Shown here piece by piece: positions 9,268 through 21,579 of a stretch of DNA of 64,000 bases. Numbering within the stretch: position 1 is the first letter of the stretch; each line of letters starts with the position of its first letter. The position numbers and the translations under genes are program-made. The notes beneath the pieces are model-generated. The model searched no databases and was not told the DNA's origin. It worked only from the letters and a program-made list of their open reading frames with translations. Origin of the DNA: Streptomyces sp. L2 (lineage in GTDB: Bacteria; Actinomycetota; Actinomycetes; Streptomycetales; Streptomycetaceae); the NCBI RefSeq assembly GCF_004124325.1, contig NZ_QBDT01000001.1:6944001-7008000 (forward strand). The letters are read 5' to 3'.

Positions 9268-9620
9268 TCAAGTGCCGGTGTGGCACTTGAATTGAGCGTC
9301 GGCTTGTGTCGCGGTCCTGGTGCCGTCGGGCGCCAGGTACTGCCCGGCGGGGACGTGCGCCGCCCTGGCCTTGCGGAGGTTGAATGTGCCTCCGGTGCCG
9401 TCGAGTCGCTGTCATAGACCTCGACCGTTCCCGCTCTGTCCGCGGGGCAGGTGGGCATCTTGACCGAGAGGCGGGGGCCGTCGATCCGGACGCCCACACC
9501 GCACACCGACCCCGCTAGTATCAACGCCCATTTGGGGTGCCTGCGCGGCTCGTTCAGTGTCGCACCGGACGGGCGGCTGTTTCGTGAGGCGTCGGGACCT
9601 ACATCGGCGCCGCGAAACAA
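9268..9620 (-). pseudogene. Small putative membrane/secreted protein, frameshifted
   Basis: On the minus strand one frame reads WALILAGSVCGVGVRIDG then KMPTCPADRAGTVEVYDSDS. A second frame, shifted by -1, continues GTGGTFNLRKARAAHVPAGQ and ends ADAQFKCHTGT with a stop at 9268-9270. Adding one G where the coding strand reads ACGGCA (9398-9399) joins them as YDSDSTGTGGTFNL. The reconstructed protein is at most about 117 residues, with one hydrophobic segment and two cysteines. The start is unresolved: the upstream-most candidate is a TTG at 9620 without a ribosome binding site. The family is not recognised. Confidence 0.4.
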
Positions 9621-9668
9621 ATGCAGCTGCGGTCGAAATTCGCTTCACAGCTCAGGTCGAGTGTGACG

Positions 9669-9706
9669 AGGGCGCCTGCCGGGCAACTTGCCTGGTCAGG
9701 CGCCCT
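9669..9706 (-). terminator. Terminator of the aldehyde dehydrogenase gene
   Basis: AGGGCGCCTG at 9669-9678 and CAGGCGCCCT at 9697-9706 form a perfect 10-bp stem with an 18-nt loop. It lies 12 bp beyond the dehydrogenase stop codon on the minus strand. Confidence 0.8.
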
Positions 9707-9717
9707 TGTATGAGTCT

Positions 9718-11241
<1,524 letters not shown>

Positions 11242-11297
11242 GCTGGTCTGCCTCCCCGGTGAAGCGCTGCCCGCCGTCGGACAGCTCTCGCGGGAGG

Positions 11298-12623
11298 CTA
11301 GGCGCGCGGACGTTGCGAGGACGTTGCACCCGGCTGCTGTCCGCGAGCGCGGCCGGCCGCAGCGGTGAGCAAAGGCGCCGCCAGCTCCGTCTCAAGGGCT
11401 GCCAGGCGGGCCCGTGCCGGCGCGGTGGGCCGGACGGCCGCCAGCGCACGCCACACCTCCACGTCGTCCTCGCCCCACGGCGCGTGCGCCCAGTCCGCGA
11501 GCAGATCGGGGTCGCGGTGCGCGATCAGCGCCGCCCGCAGACCGTCGGCGAGGCGGCGCCGCAGCCGTACGACCGCCGGGGCCTGCGAGCCCGGCAGCAG
11601 CGGACCGGCGTACTCCTCCACCGCCGCGGTCAGCGCGCCCGTCTCCAGCCGCCGCTCCACGACCGTGGCGTCGCACTCCACCGCGGCCGTCAGCCGGTAC
11701 GGCCGCGAGGCGAGCAGGCCCGGCCCCAGCAGCCGTCTCAGCCGGGCGAGTTCGGCGCGCAGCGTCACCGGTGTCACTGACTCGTCCGCGTACAGCGCGC
11801 ACAACAGCTCGTCACCGGTCAGGCCCTCGGGATGGCGGGCGAGCAGGACCAGCAGTTCGCTGTGCCGGCGGCTGAGCCTGATCCGGTGTCCGTCCTCCAG
11901 GCGCAGCACGGCCTCGTCGCGGCCGAGAGCGCTCAGCACCGGGGTGCCGGCGGCGCCGGGCGGCGGGGCGAGCAGGGCGAGCTGCGACTCGGCCGCCCGC
12001 GCCACCGCCCGCACGAAGCCCAGACTGTGCGGGTGCGCCAGCCCGTCCCCGCCGGTGATGTCGACGGCGCCGAGGACCCGGCCGGTGCGCGGATCGTGGA
12101 CCGGCGCGGCCGCGCAGGTCCACGGCTGCACCCGCCGGATGAAGTGCTCCGCGGCGAACACCTGCACCGGCCGGTCCACGGCCACCGCCGTGCCCGGCGC
12201 GTTGGTGCCCACCGCCGCCTCCGCCCAGCGGGCCCCCGGCACGAAGTTCATCCCGTCCGCCCGCCGCCGGGTCGCCGGATGCCCTTCGACCCACAGCAGC
12301 CTGCCGTGCGCGTCGCACACCGCGAGGAGATGCTCCCCGTCGGCCGCGAATGTGCCCAACAGCTCCCGGAACAACGGCATCACCCGGGACAGCGGATGCT
12401 CCGCGCGACAGGAGCCGAGGTCGCCGTCGGACAGCTCCACGGTCGCGGCGCCGTCCGGCCCGACACCGGCCCGCGCGCTGCGCCGCCACGACTCCGCCAC
12501 CACGGACCGCACCGGGCGCGGCACCGTGCCCACCGTGGTGAACGTCTCGTGCGCGTGGCGCAGCACCCGCACCCGCTCGGCCGGGTCGGCCCCCGGTTCC
12601 AGGGCCACCCATGGATCGGACAA
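11298..12623 (-). CDS. GAF-domain transcriptional regulator (AcoR N-terminus type)
   Basis: The protein has 441 residues. The N-terminal part resembles the AcoR sensory region: [28 protein letters not shown], a GAF-like segment with [19 protein letters not shown] and [19 protein letters not shown]. The C-terminus lacks the sigma-54 AAA+ domain and instead carries a winged-helix-like segment ([40 protein letters not shown]). The start is a TTG at 12623 chosen because GGGGAGG stands six bases before it. It lies directly upstream of the aldehyde dehydrogenase in the same orientation and probably controls it. The lack of a sigma-54 domain is expected in Streptomyces. Confidence 0.85.
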   Translation of the reverse strand: MSDPWVALEPGADPAERVRVLRHAHETFTTVGTVPRPVRSVVAESWRRSARAGVGPDGAATVELSDGDLGSCRAEHPLSRVMPLFRELLGTFAADGEHLLAVCDAHGRLLWVEGHPATRRRADGMNFVPGARWAEAAVGTNAPGTAVAVDRPVQVFAAEHFIRRVQPWTCAAAPVHDPRTGRVLGAVDITGGDGLAHPHSLGFVRAVARAAESQLALLAPPPGAAGTPVLSALGRDEAVLRLEDGHRIRLSRRHSELLVLLARHPEGLTGDELLCALYADESVTPVTLRAELARLRRLLGPGLLASRPYRLTAAVECDATVVERRLETGALTAAVEEYAGPLLPGSQAPAVVRLRRRLADGLRAALIAHRDPDLLADWAHAPWGEDDVEVWRALAAVRPTAPARARLAALETELAAPLLTAAAGRARGQQPGATSSQRPRA

Positions 12624-12701
12624 CTCGGCCTCCCCGGACGGTGTACGGCAGGCACCATCGTCACGCCCGGCGTCCGCGCGGACAACCGGTCCGACGCCGG
12701 C

Positions 12702-13307
12702 CTAGGCGAAATTGACCAGTCTGATGTAGCGGACCCAGTCCCAGTAGGGCCCCGGATCGGTGTGGTCGGTGCCGGGCACCTGGATGTGGCCGATGATGTG
12801 CTCCCTGTCCTTCGGAATGCCGTACTTGGCGCAGACGGCAGCCGTCAGCTTCGCCGACTGCTCGTACAGGGCGTCGGTGAAGTACGCGGGCTGGTCGATC
12901 CAGCCCTCGTGCTCGATGCCGATGCTGCGGGTGTTGTAGTCCCAGTTGCCCGCGTGCCAGGCGATGTTCGCCTCGCGCACGCACTGGGCGACGTGTCCGT
13001 CGGCCGAGCGGACCAGATAGTGGGCGGACACCGCCTTCTGCGGGTTCCGGAAGATGGCGAGGGTGTCGGTATAGGTCTCCTGGGTGACGTGGATGACCAC
13101 ACGGTCGATCGAGTAGGAGGACGGCCGGTTCGACGCCGTGTAGTTCGACGCGGTCGCCGGCTGCCACTCGGCCGGCGGATAGTCGACGGCCTGCGTCTGC
13201 GCACCGGCACGGGAGGCGGGGAGCAGTGCGTACGGGACGGCGGCGAGGGCCGCGCCCTTCAGGATGCGGCGTCTGCTCAGCTGCGGTCTTGCCCGGTCCA
13301 TGTCCAT
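12702..13307 (-). CDS. Tat-exported N-acetylmuramoyl-L-alanine amidase (Amidase_2)
   Basis: The protein has 201 residues. A Tat leader (SRRRILKGAALAAV, cleavage probably after AGA) is followed by a single Amidase_2 domain that cleaves the amide bond between MurNAc and the stem peptide. By comparison with AmiD, zinc ligands would be H73 (VVIHVTQE), H174 (IIGHIQVPG) and D184 (HTDPGPYWDW), with the expected 10-residue spacing between the last two. There is no cell-wall binding domain. It is separated by 78 bp from the GAF regulator downstream. It is probably an autonomous cell-wall hydrolase or remodelling enzyme. Confidence 0.92.
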   Translation of the reverse strand: MDMDRARPQLSRRRILKGAALAAVPYALLPASRAGAQTQAVDYPPAEWQPATASNYTASNRPSSYSIDRVVIHVTQETYTDTLAIFRNPQKAVSAHYLVRSADGHVAQCVREANIAWHAGNWDYNTRSIGIEHEGWIDQPAYFTDALYEQSAKLTAAVCAKYGIPKDREHIIGHIQVPGTDHTDPGPYWDWVRYIRLVNFA

Positions 13308-13383
13308 CGTGGGGTGCCTTTCGGGGGGCAGGGGTGGGGGGAGGGGTTCACCTGCGAGGCGTCACCTGCGGCGGGGTCGGGGC

Positions 13384-13442
13384 CTGCGTCAGGGAACGGG
13401 GTCGGGGACTGCGTCAGGGACGGAGCGGGACTGCGTCAGGGA
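13384..13442 (+). repeat. Tandem duplication of the acetamidase 3' end
   Basis: CTGCGTCAGGGA occurs at 13384, 13409 and 13431 (periods 25 and 22 bp). The 13431 copy contains the stop codon of the acetamidase gene (minus strand). The other two are downstream duplicates, each carrying a TGA. Confidence 0.75.
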
Positions 13443-14449
13443 CGGAGCGTCCGGGCCGTCTCCCGCAGTCGTGCGTGCACGCCGCGGTAGGTCTCCCGCG
13501 CGGGCAGCCACTCCTTGCGGAGCTTGGCCACGCACGTGTAGTTGGTGTCGCACACGTTGGCCAACGGTGATTCGACGGTCTGGGTTGCGAACTGATACGC
13601 GTCCAGCTCACTGAAGCCGTAGTCGCGCACCAGCCACTGCACCAGGTCGAGCTGCGATATCCGGAACGCGTCCTCCAGCGGGCGCGCCGAACCCGTCGAG
13701 ATGATGTGTGTGTCCGATTCCAGCCGGGGCCACGGCGTGACGACGTCCTTGAGCAGGTCGACGATGACCACTGTGTTCATCGCGCACTCCACCGCCACGC
13801 CGCACGTCTCGCCCTCCCCCTGACGGGCATGCCCGTCACCGAGGCTGAGCAGCGCCCCGTCGACGTTCACCCCCAGGTAGCAGGTGACGCCGGCGCGCAT
13901 CTCAGGCGTGTCCATGTTGCCGCCGTGCGCGTCCGGTACCAGCGCCGAACGCACCTCCAGGTTGGCGGGCGCCACGCCCACCGTGCCGTGCATGGGCTCC
14001 AGCGGCAGCTCCACCTCGATGTCGCTGTCCCGCGCCCGGAACAGAGCGGTGCGCCGGGTGCGGTCCAGCTGCCAGATCCAGACCCGCTCCTCCAGGGGCG
14101 GCTGCAGCGACGCCGTGGTGTGCGTCGACGTCAGCGCGCCGAAGAGGGGGACCGTGGTGGACGCGGCCCAGTCCCGGGCCGGTTCGACGGACACGAAGTG
14201 CACCGCGACGGTGTCGCCCGGCTCGGCGCCCTCGATGTGGAAGGGGCCGGTCTGCGGGTTGAGGAACGGGAACTCGCAGACCTGCGACACGAGGTCCTTC
14301 TCCGAGCGCACCCGGCCGGCGAAGCAGTCCTCCGTGTACAGGTCTAGGACCGTGCCGGGCGCGATCCGCGCCACCGGGGGCGCGCCGCCGAAGGTCCACG
14401 CGTACGCGTCCGGTTCCGGGCGCACGGTCAGGATCCGGGGGTCGGTCAT
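13436..14449 (-). CDS. Acetamidase/formamidase family protein
   Basis: The 337 residues run from ATG 14449 (MTDPRILTVRPEPDAY). Family members hydrolyse short-chain amides to ammonia and a carboxylate. Typical features are PGTVLDLYTEDCFAGRV, NPQTGPFHIEGAEPGDTVAV, the HGTVGVAP motif, GGNMDTPEMRAGVTCYLGV and LGDGHARQGEGETCGVAVE. The ATG overlaps the stop of the permease gene (ATGA), and GAAGGGA lies about 11 bases upstream. The amide is therefore probably imported by the adjacent APC permease. The open frame upstream of 14449 is not coding. The 3' end lies in a small tandem duplication. Confidence 0.92.
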   Translation of the reverse strand: MTDPRILTVRPEPDAYAWTFGGAPPVARIAPGTVLDLYTEDCFAGRVRSEKDLVSQVCEFPFLNPQTGPFHIEGAEPGDTVAVHFVSVEPARDWAASTTVPLFGALTSTHTTASLQPPLEERVWIWQLDRTRRTALFRARDSDIEVELPLEPMHGTVGVAPANLEVRSALVPDAHGGNMDTPEMRAGVTCYLGVNVDGALLSLGDGHARQGEGETCGVAVECAMNTVVIVDLLKDVVTPWPRLESDTHIISTGSARPLEDAFRISQLDLVQWLVRDYGFSELDAYQFATQTVESPLANVCDTNYTCVAKLRKEWLPARETYRGVHARLRETARTLRP

Positions 14450-15939
14450 CGTGGAACGGTTCCCTTCTGGTCGGGGTGGGACGCCGGTTCGTCGAGGTGG
14501 ACCCGGGCCGTCTCGGCGACCCGGTCGGGGTGACGGCGTATCAGCGCCAGCAGGACGACGACGCCCAGCGCCATCCAGACGCCGACGATCGGGCCGGCGT
14601 ACGACACCGGGGCGGTCAGCTCGGTGACGAAGTCGAACACCGGGAGCCCGGCCGCGGTCAGCAGGGCGGGGACGAACGCCGCGATGCCCAGCACCGGGAA
14701 CAGCAGGTGCCGTACCGGCTTCAGCGAGGCGCGGCCCCCGCGCAGGAAGTGGCCCGCGCAGGCGAGGTTCACGACGATGTAGACGCCGATGACGACGGTG
14801 ACGATCACCGTGGCCAGCAGCAGGAACGCGGTGATGGGGTCGTAGCCGAAGCCGAGCCCGAGGACGGCGCCGACCGCCACCACGGTCTGCACCACGATGC
14901 CGGCGACGGGGGAGCGGTGCCGCGGGTGGAGCGTGGCGAGCAGTGCCGGGAAGACGCGGATGCGGGCCAGCGCGAAGGCCGTCCGGGTCGAGACGTTGGC
15001 GCAGGCGTTGGCGTTGGCGATCGTGGAGTTGACCACCGCGAGGAAGACCAGCACCCAGAAGAAGCCGAAGGAGGCCCGGGCGACGCCTTCCCAGGACGCG
15101 CCGCCCGACGCGCCGAAGCCGGCGAACTTCTCCGGACCGAAGTACACCGTCATCGCGTAGGTCGTGACCACGTAGAACAGGCCGATGCCGAGGGCCGCTC
15201 CGAGGACCGCGCGATGCATGGTCCGCCGGGGGTCGCGGGTCTCCTCGGCGAGCGGAGCCGCCGCCTCGAACCCGGCGAACGCCAGCACGGTGTACACGGA
15301 CCCGGCGAAGACCCCGCCGATCCCCGAATAGCCGTCCGCGGTGTGCGACGTGCCGAACACCGACAGCGTGTTGCCCCCGCCGGCCTTGATGACGAGCCAG
15401 CCGGCGAACACGAGGAGGACCAGGATCTCGAAGACACCCAGCACCGTGCCGAACCTCGCCGAGGCACGGACGCCCAGGTAGCCGGCGGCGGCGATCACGG
15501 CGGCACCCGCGAGCGACCAGGGCCACCAGAGGTCCGCCGGGTAGGCGGTCCACTCCTCGTGCAGCGTGCCCGCCGTGGTGAAGCCGAGCTGCAGGAGCAG
15601 CAGTGGCGGAACGAGCATCTCCACGAAGACGTAGCCCCAGCCGACCAGGAAGCCCACGGCCGGGTGCAGGCCGCGCGCCGCATATGTGGCCACCGAGCCC
15701 GCGGCGGGCAGCTCTCGGGCCAGCTCGGCCACGCACGAAGCCGTGAACAGACAGGCCACCAGAGCGATCAGCACGGACAATGGGAGGCTGCCGCCGGCGA
15801 AGGCCGCCCCGGACGGGATGGACGCGGCCACCGCGGCGGCCGGCGCCATGGCCGTGACGCTCTGGAACAGGACCTCGCGCAACCCGATGGCATCGGGCCG
15901 CAGCGCCTCTGTCGTCTCACCCCTCATCTGTTCCCCCAT
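14446..15939 (-). CDS. APC-family amino acid/amide permease
   Basis: The 497 residues form about 12 hydrophobic segments of the amino acid-polyamine-organocation superfamily. The N-terminal signature is intact (REVLFQSVTAMAPAAAVAAS), as are ELPAAGSVATYAARGL in helix 3 and FAGFEAAAPLAEETRDPRR between helices 6 and 7. The gene is translationally coupled to the acetamidase gene downstream, suggesting uptake of an amide or amino acid used as a nitrogen source. The start could be 15939 or the ATG at 15927. The latter has GGGGGA four bases upstream and may be better. Confidence 0.9.
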   Translation of the reverse strand: MGEQMRGETTEALRPDAIGLREVLFQSVTAMAPAAAVAASIPSGAAFAGGSLPLSVLIALVACLFTASCVAELARELPAAGSVATYAARGLHPAVGFLVGWGYVFVEMLVPPLLLLQLGFTTAGTLHEEWTAYPADLWWPWSLAGAAVIAAAGYLGVRASARFGTVLGVFEILVLLVFAGWLVIKAGGGNTLSVFGTSHTADGYSGIGGVFAGSVYTVLAFAGFEAAAPLAEETRDPRRTMHRAVLGAALGIGLFYVVTTYAMTVYFGPEKFAGFGASGGASWEGVARASFGFFWVLVFLAVVNSTIANANACANVSTRTAFALARIRVFPALLATLHPRHRSPVAGIVVQTVVAVGAVLGLGFGYDPITAFLLLATVIVTVVIGVYIVVNLACAGHFLRGGRASLKPVRHLLFPVLGIAAFVPALLTAAGLPVFDFVTELTAPVSYAGPIVGVWMALGVVVLLALIRRHPDRVAETARVHLDEPASHPDQKGTVPR

Positions 15940-16301
15940 CAGATCCGACGGACCGTCAATGTGCTTGTCTTTACTCCCTGTTATCGAAGCTCAGTCGGCC
16001 CACAGGAACCGCCGGACGGCTGTGCCTCACGTGAATCACGGTACGGCTCGGGCGGGTTGGGCAGAAGGGCGCGCCGCGGATCCGTGGACAACGAGCCGAT
16101 TGTGGAAAACTCGGCCACTCGATCGGGTGAAGCCCATCCGGTGTGCGGCCGTTGTGGCCCTCGTGCGCGGCCCTCGTGCGCGGCTCGGTGCCGGGCGCTC
16201 GGTCCCGCTGCGGCACGGCGAGAGGCCCTTGTGACGGGGCTGTGACCGGAAGCATGGCTTCCACCACAGACCCCGGGCTTCCGGCGTGATCGACTCGGCG
16301 G
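15940..16301. other. Divergent intergenic region, no gene supported
   Basis: The region is 362 bp between the permease and the lipoprotein gene. It holds two exact tandem copies of GGCCCTCGTGCGC (16156-16168 and 16169-16181). I see no convincing promoter. Open frames here lack start signals. Confidence 0.4.
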
Positions 16302-17258
16302 ATGAGTCCCCTCCGCCTCCGGCCCACGGCTGCCGCCGCTCTGTCCCTCGCCGCACTCGGCATGCTGTCCGCCTGCGGCCGGGAAACAGCTGTCGGCGCC
16401 GGTGACCGGCCTGCCTCCGTTGCCGGAGCCGGTGACCCATCCGCCTCCCTCGGAGGGGCCTGCGGGACCCACCAGGCGGGAGCACCGTCCGCGTCCCAGC
16501 CGCCGGCGGCACCGCCCGACTCCTCCCGTTCCTCCGCCCAGGAGACGAACGGGGTGCGGATGACCGGCCCGGGCGACCGTGCCGGCGGCTGCGCCGGGTT
16601 CCAGGTCACCAACCACGAGGACGTGACCCTCACCTACACCGTCACGTTCGGGTTCCGCTCCGCGTCCGGAGGCCTGAGGGATACGGCGACCCGGGTCCTC
16701 GCCGGTGTGAAGCCGGGCCGAACCGTCAGCGGAACGCTCGGCCGCGGCAACACGACCGCCTCCGACTGGTCCGGAGTGGACATCGTCAAGGTGCGCAGCG
16801 TCCCGACCGCCGAGGCACCGGCGCCGGGCGGCCCCTGTCCGGCGTCCGGGACACGGCTGTACGCCGACGACGGCGACGCGGCGATGGGCCTGCGCGTCGT
16901 CACGCTCCACCTGGAGAACTGCGGCAGCACCCCGTACCACCTGGCCGGCTACGCCAGGATCAGCCCCCTCGGACTGGACCACAGGGTGGTGCCCGGCGTC
17001 CGGATCCTCCACGGCGGCTCCGCCGTTGCGCAGGGCACGGGAGCCGACGGCCCGGCGCGTCCACTGACCCTGGCGCCGGGGGAGCGCGCGCACGCGGGAC
17101 TGGTCTGGCGCAACACGGTTCTCGCCGGCACCCCGGTGAACGCCCCCTACGTCAGGGTCTGGGCGAGGCAGGGCGCGCGGCCCGTGACCGTGACTCCGGA
17201 ACTGGACCTCGGGACGACGGGGAAGCTCGCGATCGGGCCCTGGAAGAGGGACCGGTGA
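16302..17258 (+). CDS. DUF4232-type lipoprotein
   Basis: The 318 residues start with a lipoprotein signal peptide whose lipobox is LSAC (cysteine near residue 25), so the protein is probably anchored outside the membrane. A Ser/Pro/Ala-rich linker (about 30-80) precedes two beta-rich segments. The second (CPASGTRLYADDGDAAMGLR, LENCGSTPYHLAGYARI) matches the DUF4232 pattern seen in many Streptomyces lipoproteins. The function is unknown. No strong ribosome binding site precedes the ATG. The gene ends 33 bp from the convergent ROK regulator, with a GGCCCCGG/CCGGGGC hairpin in the gap. Confidence 0.8.
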   Translation: MSPLRLRPTAAAALSLAALGMLSACGRETAVGAGDRPASVAGAGDPSASLGGACGTHQAGAPSASQPPAAPPDSSRSSAQETNGVRMTGPGDRAGGCAGFQVTNHEDVTLTYTVTFGFRSASGGLRDTATRVLAGVKPGRTVSGTLGRGNTTASDWSGVDIVKVRSVPTAEAPAPGGPCPASGTRLYADDGDAAMGLRVVTLHLENCGSTPYHLAGYARISPLGLDHRVVPGVRILHGGSAVAQGTGADGPARPLTLAPGERAHAGLVWRNTVLAGTPVNAPYVRVWARQGARPVTVTPELDLGTTGKLAIGPWKRDR

Positions 17259-17291
17259 GAGGAAACGCCCAGGCCCCGGCCGGGGCGGGGG

Positions 17292-18497
17292 TCAGCGGGC
17301 GGCCACCGAGGCGGGGTCGTCCAGCACGGCCCGGACGACCGAGTGGGCGGCGCCCAGCAACGGGCCCTCGGACCCCAGCGCGGACACGGCCACCGGGCAC
17401 GCCGGCCCCGCAGTGCGGTCCCGCAGCTCGGTTTCCAGGGCGGGCAGCAACCAGGGCGAGAGCCCGGCGAGGGCGCCCCCGAGCACAACCGTCTGCGGGT
17501 CGAGCAGATTGACCGCCCCGGTCAGCGCGACGCCGAGCGCCTGACCCGCCTCCCGCAGCGCGCGCCGCACAGCCTCGTCGCCGTCGTCCGCGCGCTCCGT
17601 GAGCAGGCCGGCGAGGTTCCCGCGCGGCCGCAGACCGGCCGCACGGAGCACCGCCACCTCGCCCGCGTACTGTTCCAGGCAGCCGCGCCCCCCGCACGGG
17701 CACGGGAGCCCGTCCGGCCGTACGGGCACATGGCCCAGCTCCCCGGCGAACCCGCGCGTGCCCCGCAGCACCTGACCGTCCACGACGACCGCCGCCCCGA
17801 TGCCGATCTCCGCCGAGACGTGCAGGAAGTCGCGGGGGGTGGCCGCCCCGAGCCACAGCTCGGCCAGCGCGCCGAAGTTCGCCTCGTTGTCCACGGTCAG
17901 CGGCACATCGCGGGGCAGCAGGGCGCCGAGATCCGTGTCGTACCAGTCGAGGTTGGGCGCCCGGACGACGGTACGGCCGTCTCGGGCGACGAGCCCGGGT
18001 ACGGCGACCGCCATCCCCGCCGGCCACAGGCCCTGCCGCTCCGCGTCGACGACGACCCGCTGGACCAAGGCCGTGAGCTCCTCGGTCACCGGCCTGGGAT
18101 CGCGGCCCCGGTTGGTTCCGTTCCGCACCGCCCGCGCGCGGACGGCGCCGCGCAGGTCCACCGCGCACACGGCGAGATGGTCGACGCCGATCTCCGCGCC
18201 GATCCCCGCCGGGCCGCACCCGCTGAGCGCGAGCGCCGACCCCGGGCGGCCCACCCGGCCCGGACGTTCGGGGCCCAGTTCCTCCAGCAGGCCCGAGCGG
18301 ATCAGCTCGTCCACGAGCGTCGACACCGCGGCGCGGGTCAGTCCGATGTGTGAGGCGACCGCCGCCCGGGACAGCGGTCCGTCCGCGCGGACGGCGTGCA
18401 TCACGCGGGCGAGATTGCGCCTGCGCATGCCCTGCTGGGTGTCTGGCAGGGCACGGCCGGCACCCGGCGGGCGTGCCTCGTGCAGCGGTGCGGTCAT
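17292..18497 (-). CDS. ROK-family transcriptional regulator, probable xylose repressor
   Basis: The protein has 401 residues. An N-terminal winged helix (GPLSRAAVASHIGLTRAAVS, residues about 38-60) is fused to a ROK sugar-kinase-like domain. The ROK zinc motif is visible as CPCGGRGCLEQYAGE near residue 262, together with VDNEANFGALAEL and GIGAAVVVDGQVLRG. Repressors of this type (XylR/NagC/Mlc) bind sugars or their phosphates. It lies 103 bp downstream of xylB on the same strand, so it most likely regulates the xylA/xylB divergent promoter. I cannot read the ligand from the sequence. Confidence 0.9.
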   Translation of the reverse strand: MTAPLHEARPPGAGRALPDTQQGMRRRNLARVMHAVRADGPLSRAAVASHIGLTRAAVSTLVDELIRSGLLEELGPERPGRVGRPGSALALSGCGPAGIGAEIGVDHLAVCAVDLRGAVRARAVRNGTNRGRDPRPVTEELTALVQRVVVDAERQGLWPAGMAVAVPGLVARDGRTVVRAPNLDWYDTDLGALLPRDVPLTVDNEANFGALAELWLGAATPRDFLHVSAEIGIGAAVVVDGQVLRGTRGFAGELGHVPVRPDGLPCPCGGRGCLEQYAGEVAVLRAAGLRPRGNLAGLLTERADDGDEAVRRALREAGQALGVALTGAVNLLDPQTVVLGGALAGLSPWLLPALETELRDRTAGPACPVAVSALGSEGPLLGAAHSVVRAVLDDPASVAAR

Positions 18498-18600
18498 GCT
18501 GTGCGTCAGTCCTCGGTGTCTGCGCCGTGCCCGGCCCCGCGCGGTGCCCGCGGCCGAGCCGAGCGGTTGTTCCGCCGGCTGATAGGGTCGTCGGCCCGGC

Positions 18601-20046
18601 TCACGGGGAGTCCGTCCCCCGTTCCAGCAGGGGGGCCGCGTCGGAGAGTACCCCGGCGATCCGCTCCAGCGCCGGGCGGTCCCGCTCCACGGCCGGCAGG
18701 ACCGGACCGGCGGCCGTGTTCCAGCGCCGGGCGACCGCGGCCGGGTCCTCGCCGGTCAGCAGTCCGGCCGCCTGCGCCGCGGCACCCAGGGCGACCAGTT
18801 CCCTCGCCTCGGGCACCTGCACCGGCCGCCCGGACAACCGTCGTACGGTCTGCTGCCAGGCCGCGCCCCGGGCGCCCCCGCCGATCAGCAGCAAGGGGGT
18901 GCTGCGGTCGGCGTCCTCGTCGAGCACCAGGTCGAGCGCGCCGAGCAGCGAGTGGACCGCGCCATCGTAGGCGGCCTGAAGCACCTGGCCGGCGGTGGTG
19001 TCGTGGCGGAGCCCGTGCAGCAGGCCGGAGGCGTTCGGCAGGTTCGGTGTGCGTTCGCCGTCCAGGTACGGCAGCAGGGTCACCGAGGTGCCGGGCTCGA
19101 CGGCCTCGCGGTCCAGGCCCAGCAGGGCGGCCATCCGGTCCACGGCCAGCGTGCAGTTCAGGGTGCAGGCCAACGGCAGCCAGTCCTCGCGCGCGTCGGC
19201 GAAGCCGGCCACGGTGCCGGTCGGGTCGCCGGGGCGGCGCCGGGAGACGGCGTACACGGTCCCCGAGGTGCCCAGGCTGAGCACCGGGGTGCCCGGACGC
19301 AGGCCGAGCCCCAGCGCCGCCGCCGCGTTGTCGCCGGTGCCGGCCGCCACCAGGGTGCCCTTCGAGAAAGGCAGGTCATGGCTGTCGCGCACGGTGCCGG
19401 CCACCTCGCCGGGCCGCACCACCCGGGGCAGCAGGGCAGGGTCGAGCCCCACGTGCGCGAGGGTCTCCTCGTCGTACGCCTCCGTGGCCGACGCCCACCA
19501 GCCGGTTCCGGACGCGTCGCCGCGGTCCGTCGTGCCATGCCCGGTGAGCCGCTCGGTGAGGTAGTCGTGAGGCAGCCGTACCGCCTTCGTCGCGCCGACC
19601 GCCTCCGGTTCGTGCTCGCTGAGCCAGGCCCACTTGGCAACGGTGAACGATGCCCCCGGCACACTGCCCGCGCGGTCCGCCCAGCCCTTCGGACCGCCCA
19701 GCTCCTCGACCAGACGGCGGGCCTGGGGCGCGGACCGGACGTCGTTCCACAGCAGCGCCGGGCGCACCGGCTCGCCCCGCGCGTCGAGCGTGACGAGGCC
19801 GTGCTGCTGGCCGCCGATCGACACGGCGGACGCCTCGCGCGCGGCGTCACCGCACTGGCCCAGCGCCGAGCACAGGGCCTCCCACCACTGACGTGGGTCG
19901 CTCTCGCGGCCCGCCCCGGAGGACACGGTGTGCGGCGCCTGCCCGCGGGCGACGACCCGCCCCGTGGCCGCGTCGACGACCAGCGCCTTCGTGGACTGGG
20001 TCGACGTGTCCACACCGACGACGAGTGGTCCCTCGGCTGCTGACAT
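18601..20046 (-). CDS. xylB: Xylulokinase
   Basis: This 481-residue FGGY-family kinase phosphorylates D-xylulose to xylulose 5-phosphate. The N-terminus VVGVDTSTQSTKALVVD is the FGGY ATPase start. SIGGQQHGLVTLD, TGDNAAAALGLGLRPGTP, LPYLDGERTPN and IGGGARGAAWQQT are typical of XylB. The ATG at 20046 has GAGGGAGAG just upstream. The open frame reaching 20193 crosses the intergenic promoter region and is not used. The gene is divergent from xylA. Confidence 0.94.
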   Translation of the reverse strand: MSAAEGPLVVGVDTSTQSTKALVVDAATGRVVARGQAPHTVSSGAGRESDPRQWWEALCSALGQCGDAAREASAVSIGGQQHGLVTLDARGEPVRPALLWNDVRSAPQARRLVEELGGPKGWADRAGSVPGASFTVAKWAWLSEHEPEAVGATKAVRLPHDYLTERLTGHGTTDRGDASGTGWWASATEAYDEETLAHVGLDPALLPRVVRPGEVAGTVRDSHDLPFSKGTLVAAGTGDNAAAALGLGLRPGTPVLSLGTSGTVYAVSRRRPGDPTGTVAGFADAREDWLPLACTLNCTLAVDRMAALLGLDREAVEPGTSVTLLPYLDGERTPNLPNASGLLHGLRHDTTAGQVLQAAYDGAVHSLLGALDLVLDEDADRSTPLLLIGGGARGAAWQQTVRRLSGRPVQVPEARELVALGAAAQAAGLLTGEDPAAVARRWNTAAGPVLPAVERDRPALERIAGVLSDAAPLLERGTDSP

Positions 20047-21390
<1,344 letters not shown>

Positions 21391-21528
21391 CGGCACGCGC
21401 GCGTGGGGCAGCGTCAGGGGTGCCTCACGCGCGCGATGCCGCGTGAGTACCTCGTGCCTCACGCGGGCGTCCCCCTCCAGGGGCACACGGTCTTGCTGCG
21501 TCGTCGCCGCATTGCCGTCGGTGGTGTT

Positions 21529-21548
21529 GCCGCACGTCGTCGTGCGGC
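21529..21548 (+). terminator. Hairpin downstream of xylA
   Basis: GCCGCACG (21529-21536) pairs perfectly with CGTGCGGC (21541-21548) around a TCGT loop. It lies in the 190-bp gap between xylA and the convergent SWIM gene and could serve either gene. Confidence 0.55.
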
Positions 21549-21579
21549 GGCCGACAGCCGCACGTCCGCCGTCGCGCTC

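Noticed and set aside
9268..9620. True pseudogene interpretation of the small gene
   Set aside because: It shares the CGGG contraction with two other broken genes, so a consensus error is at least as likely. It is still listed as frameshifted.
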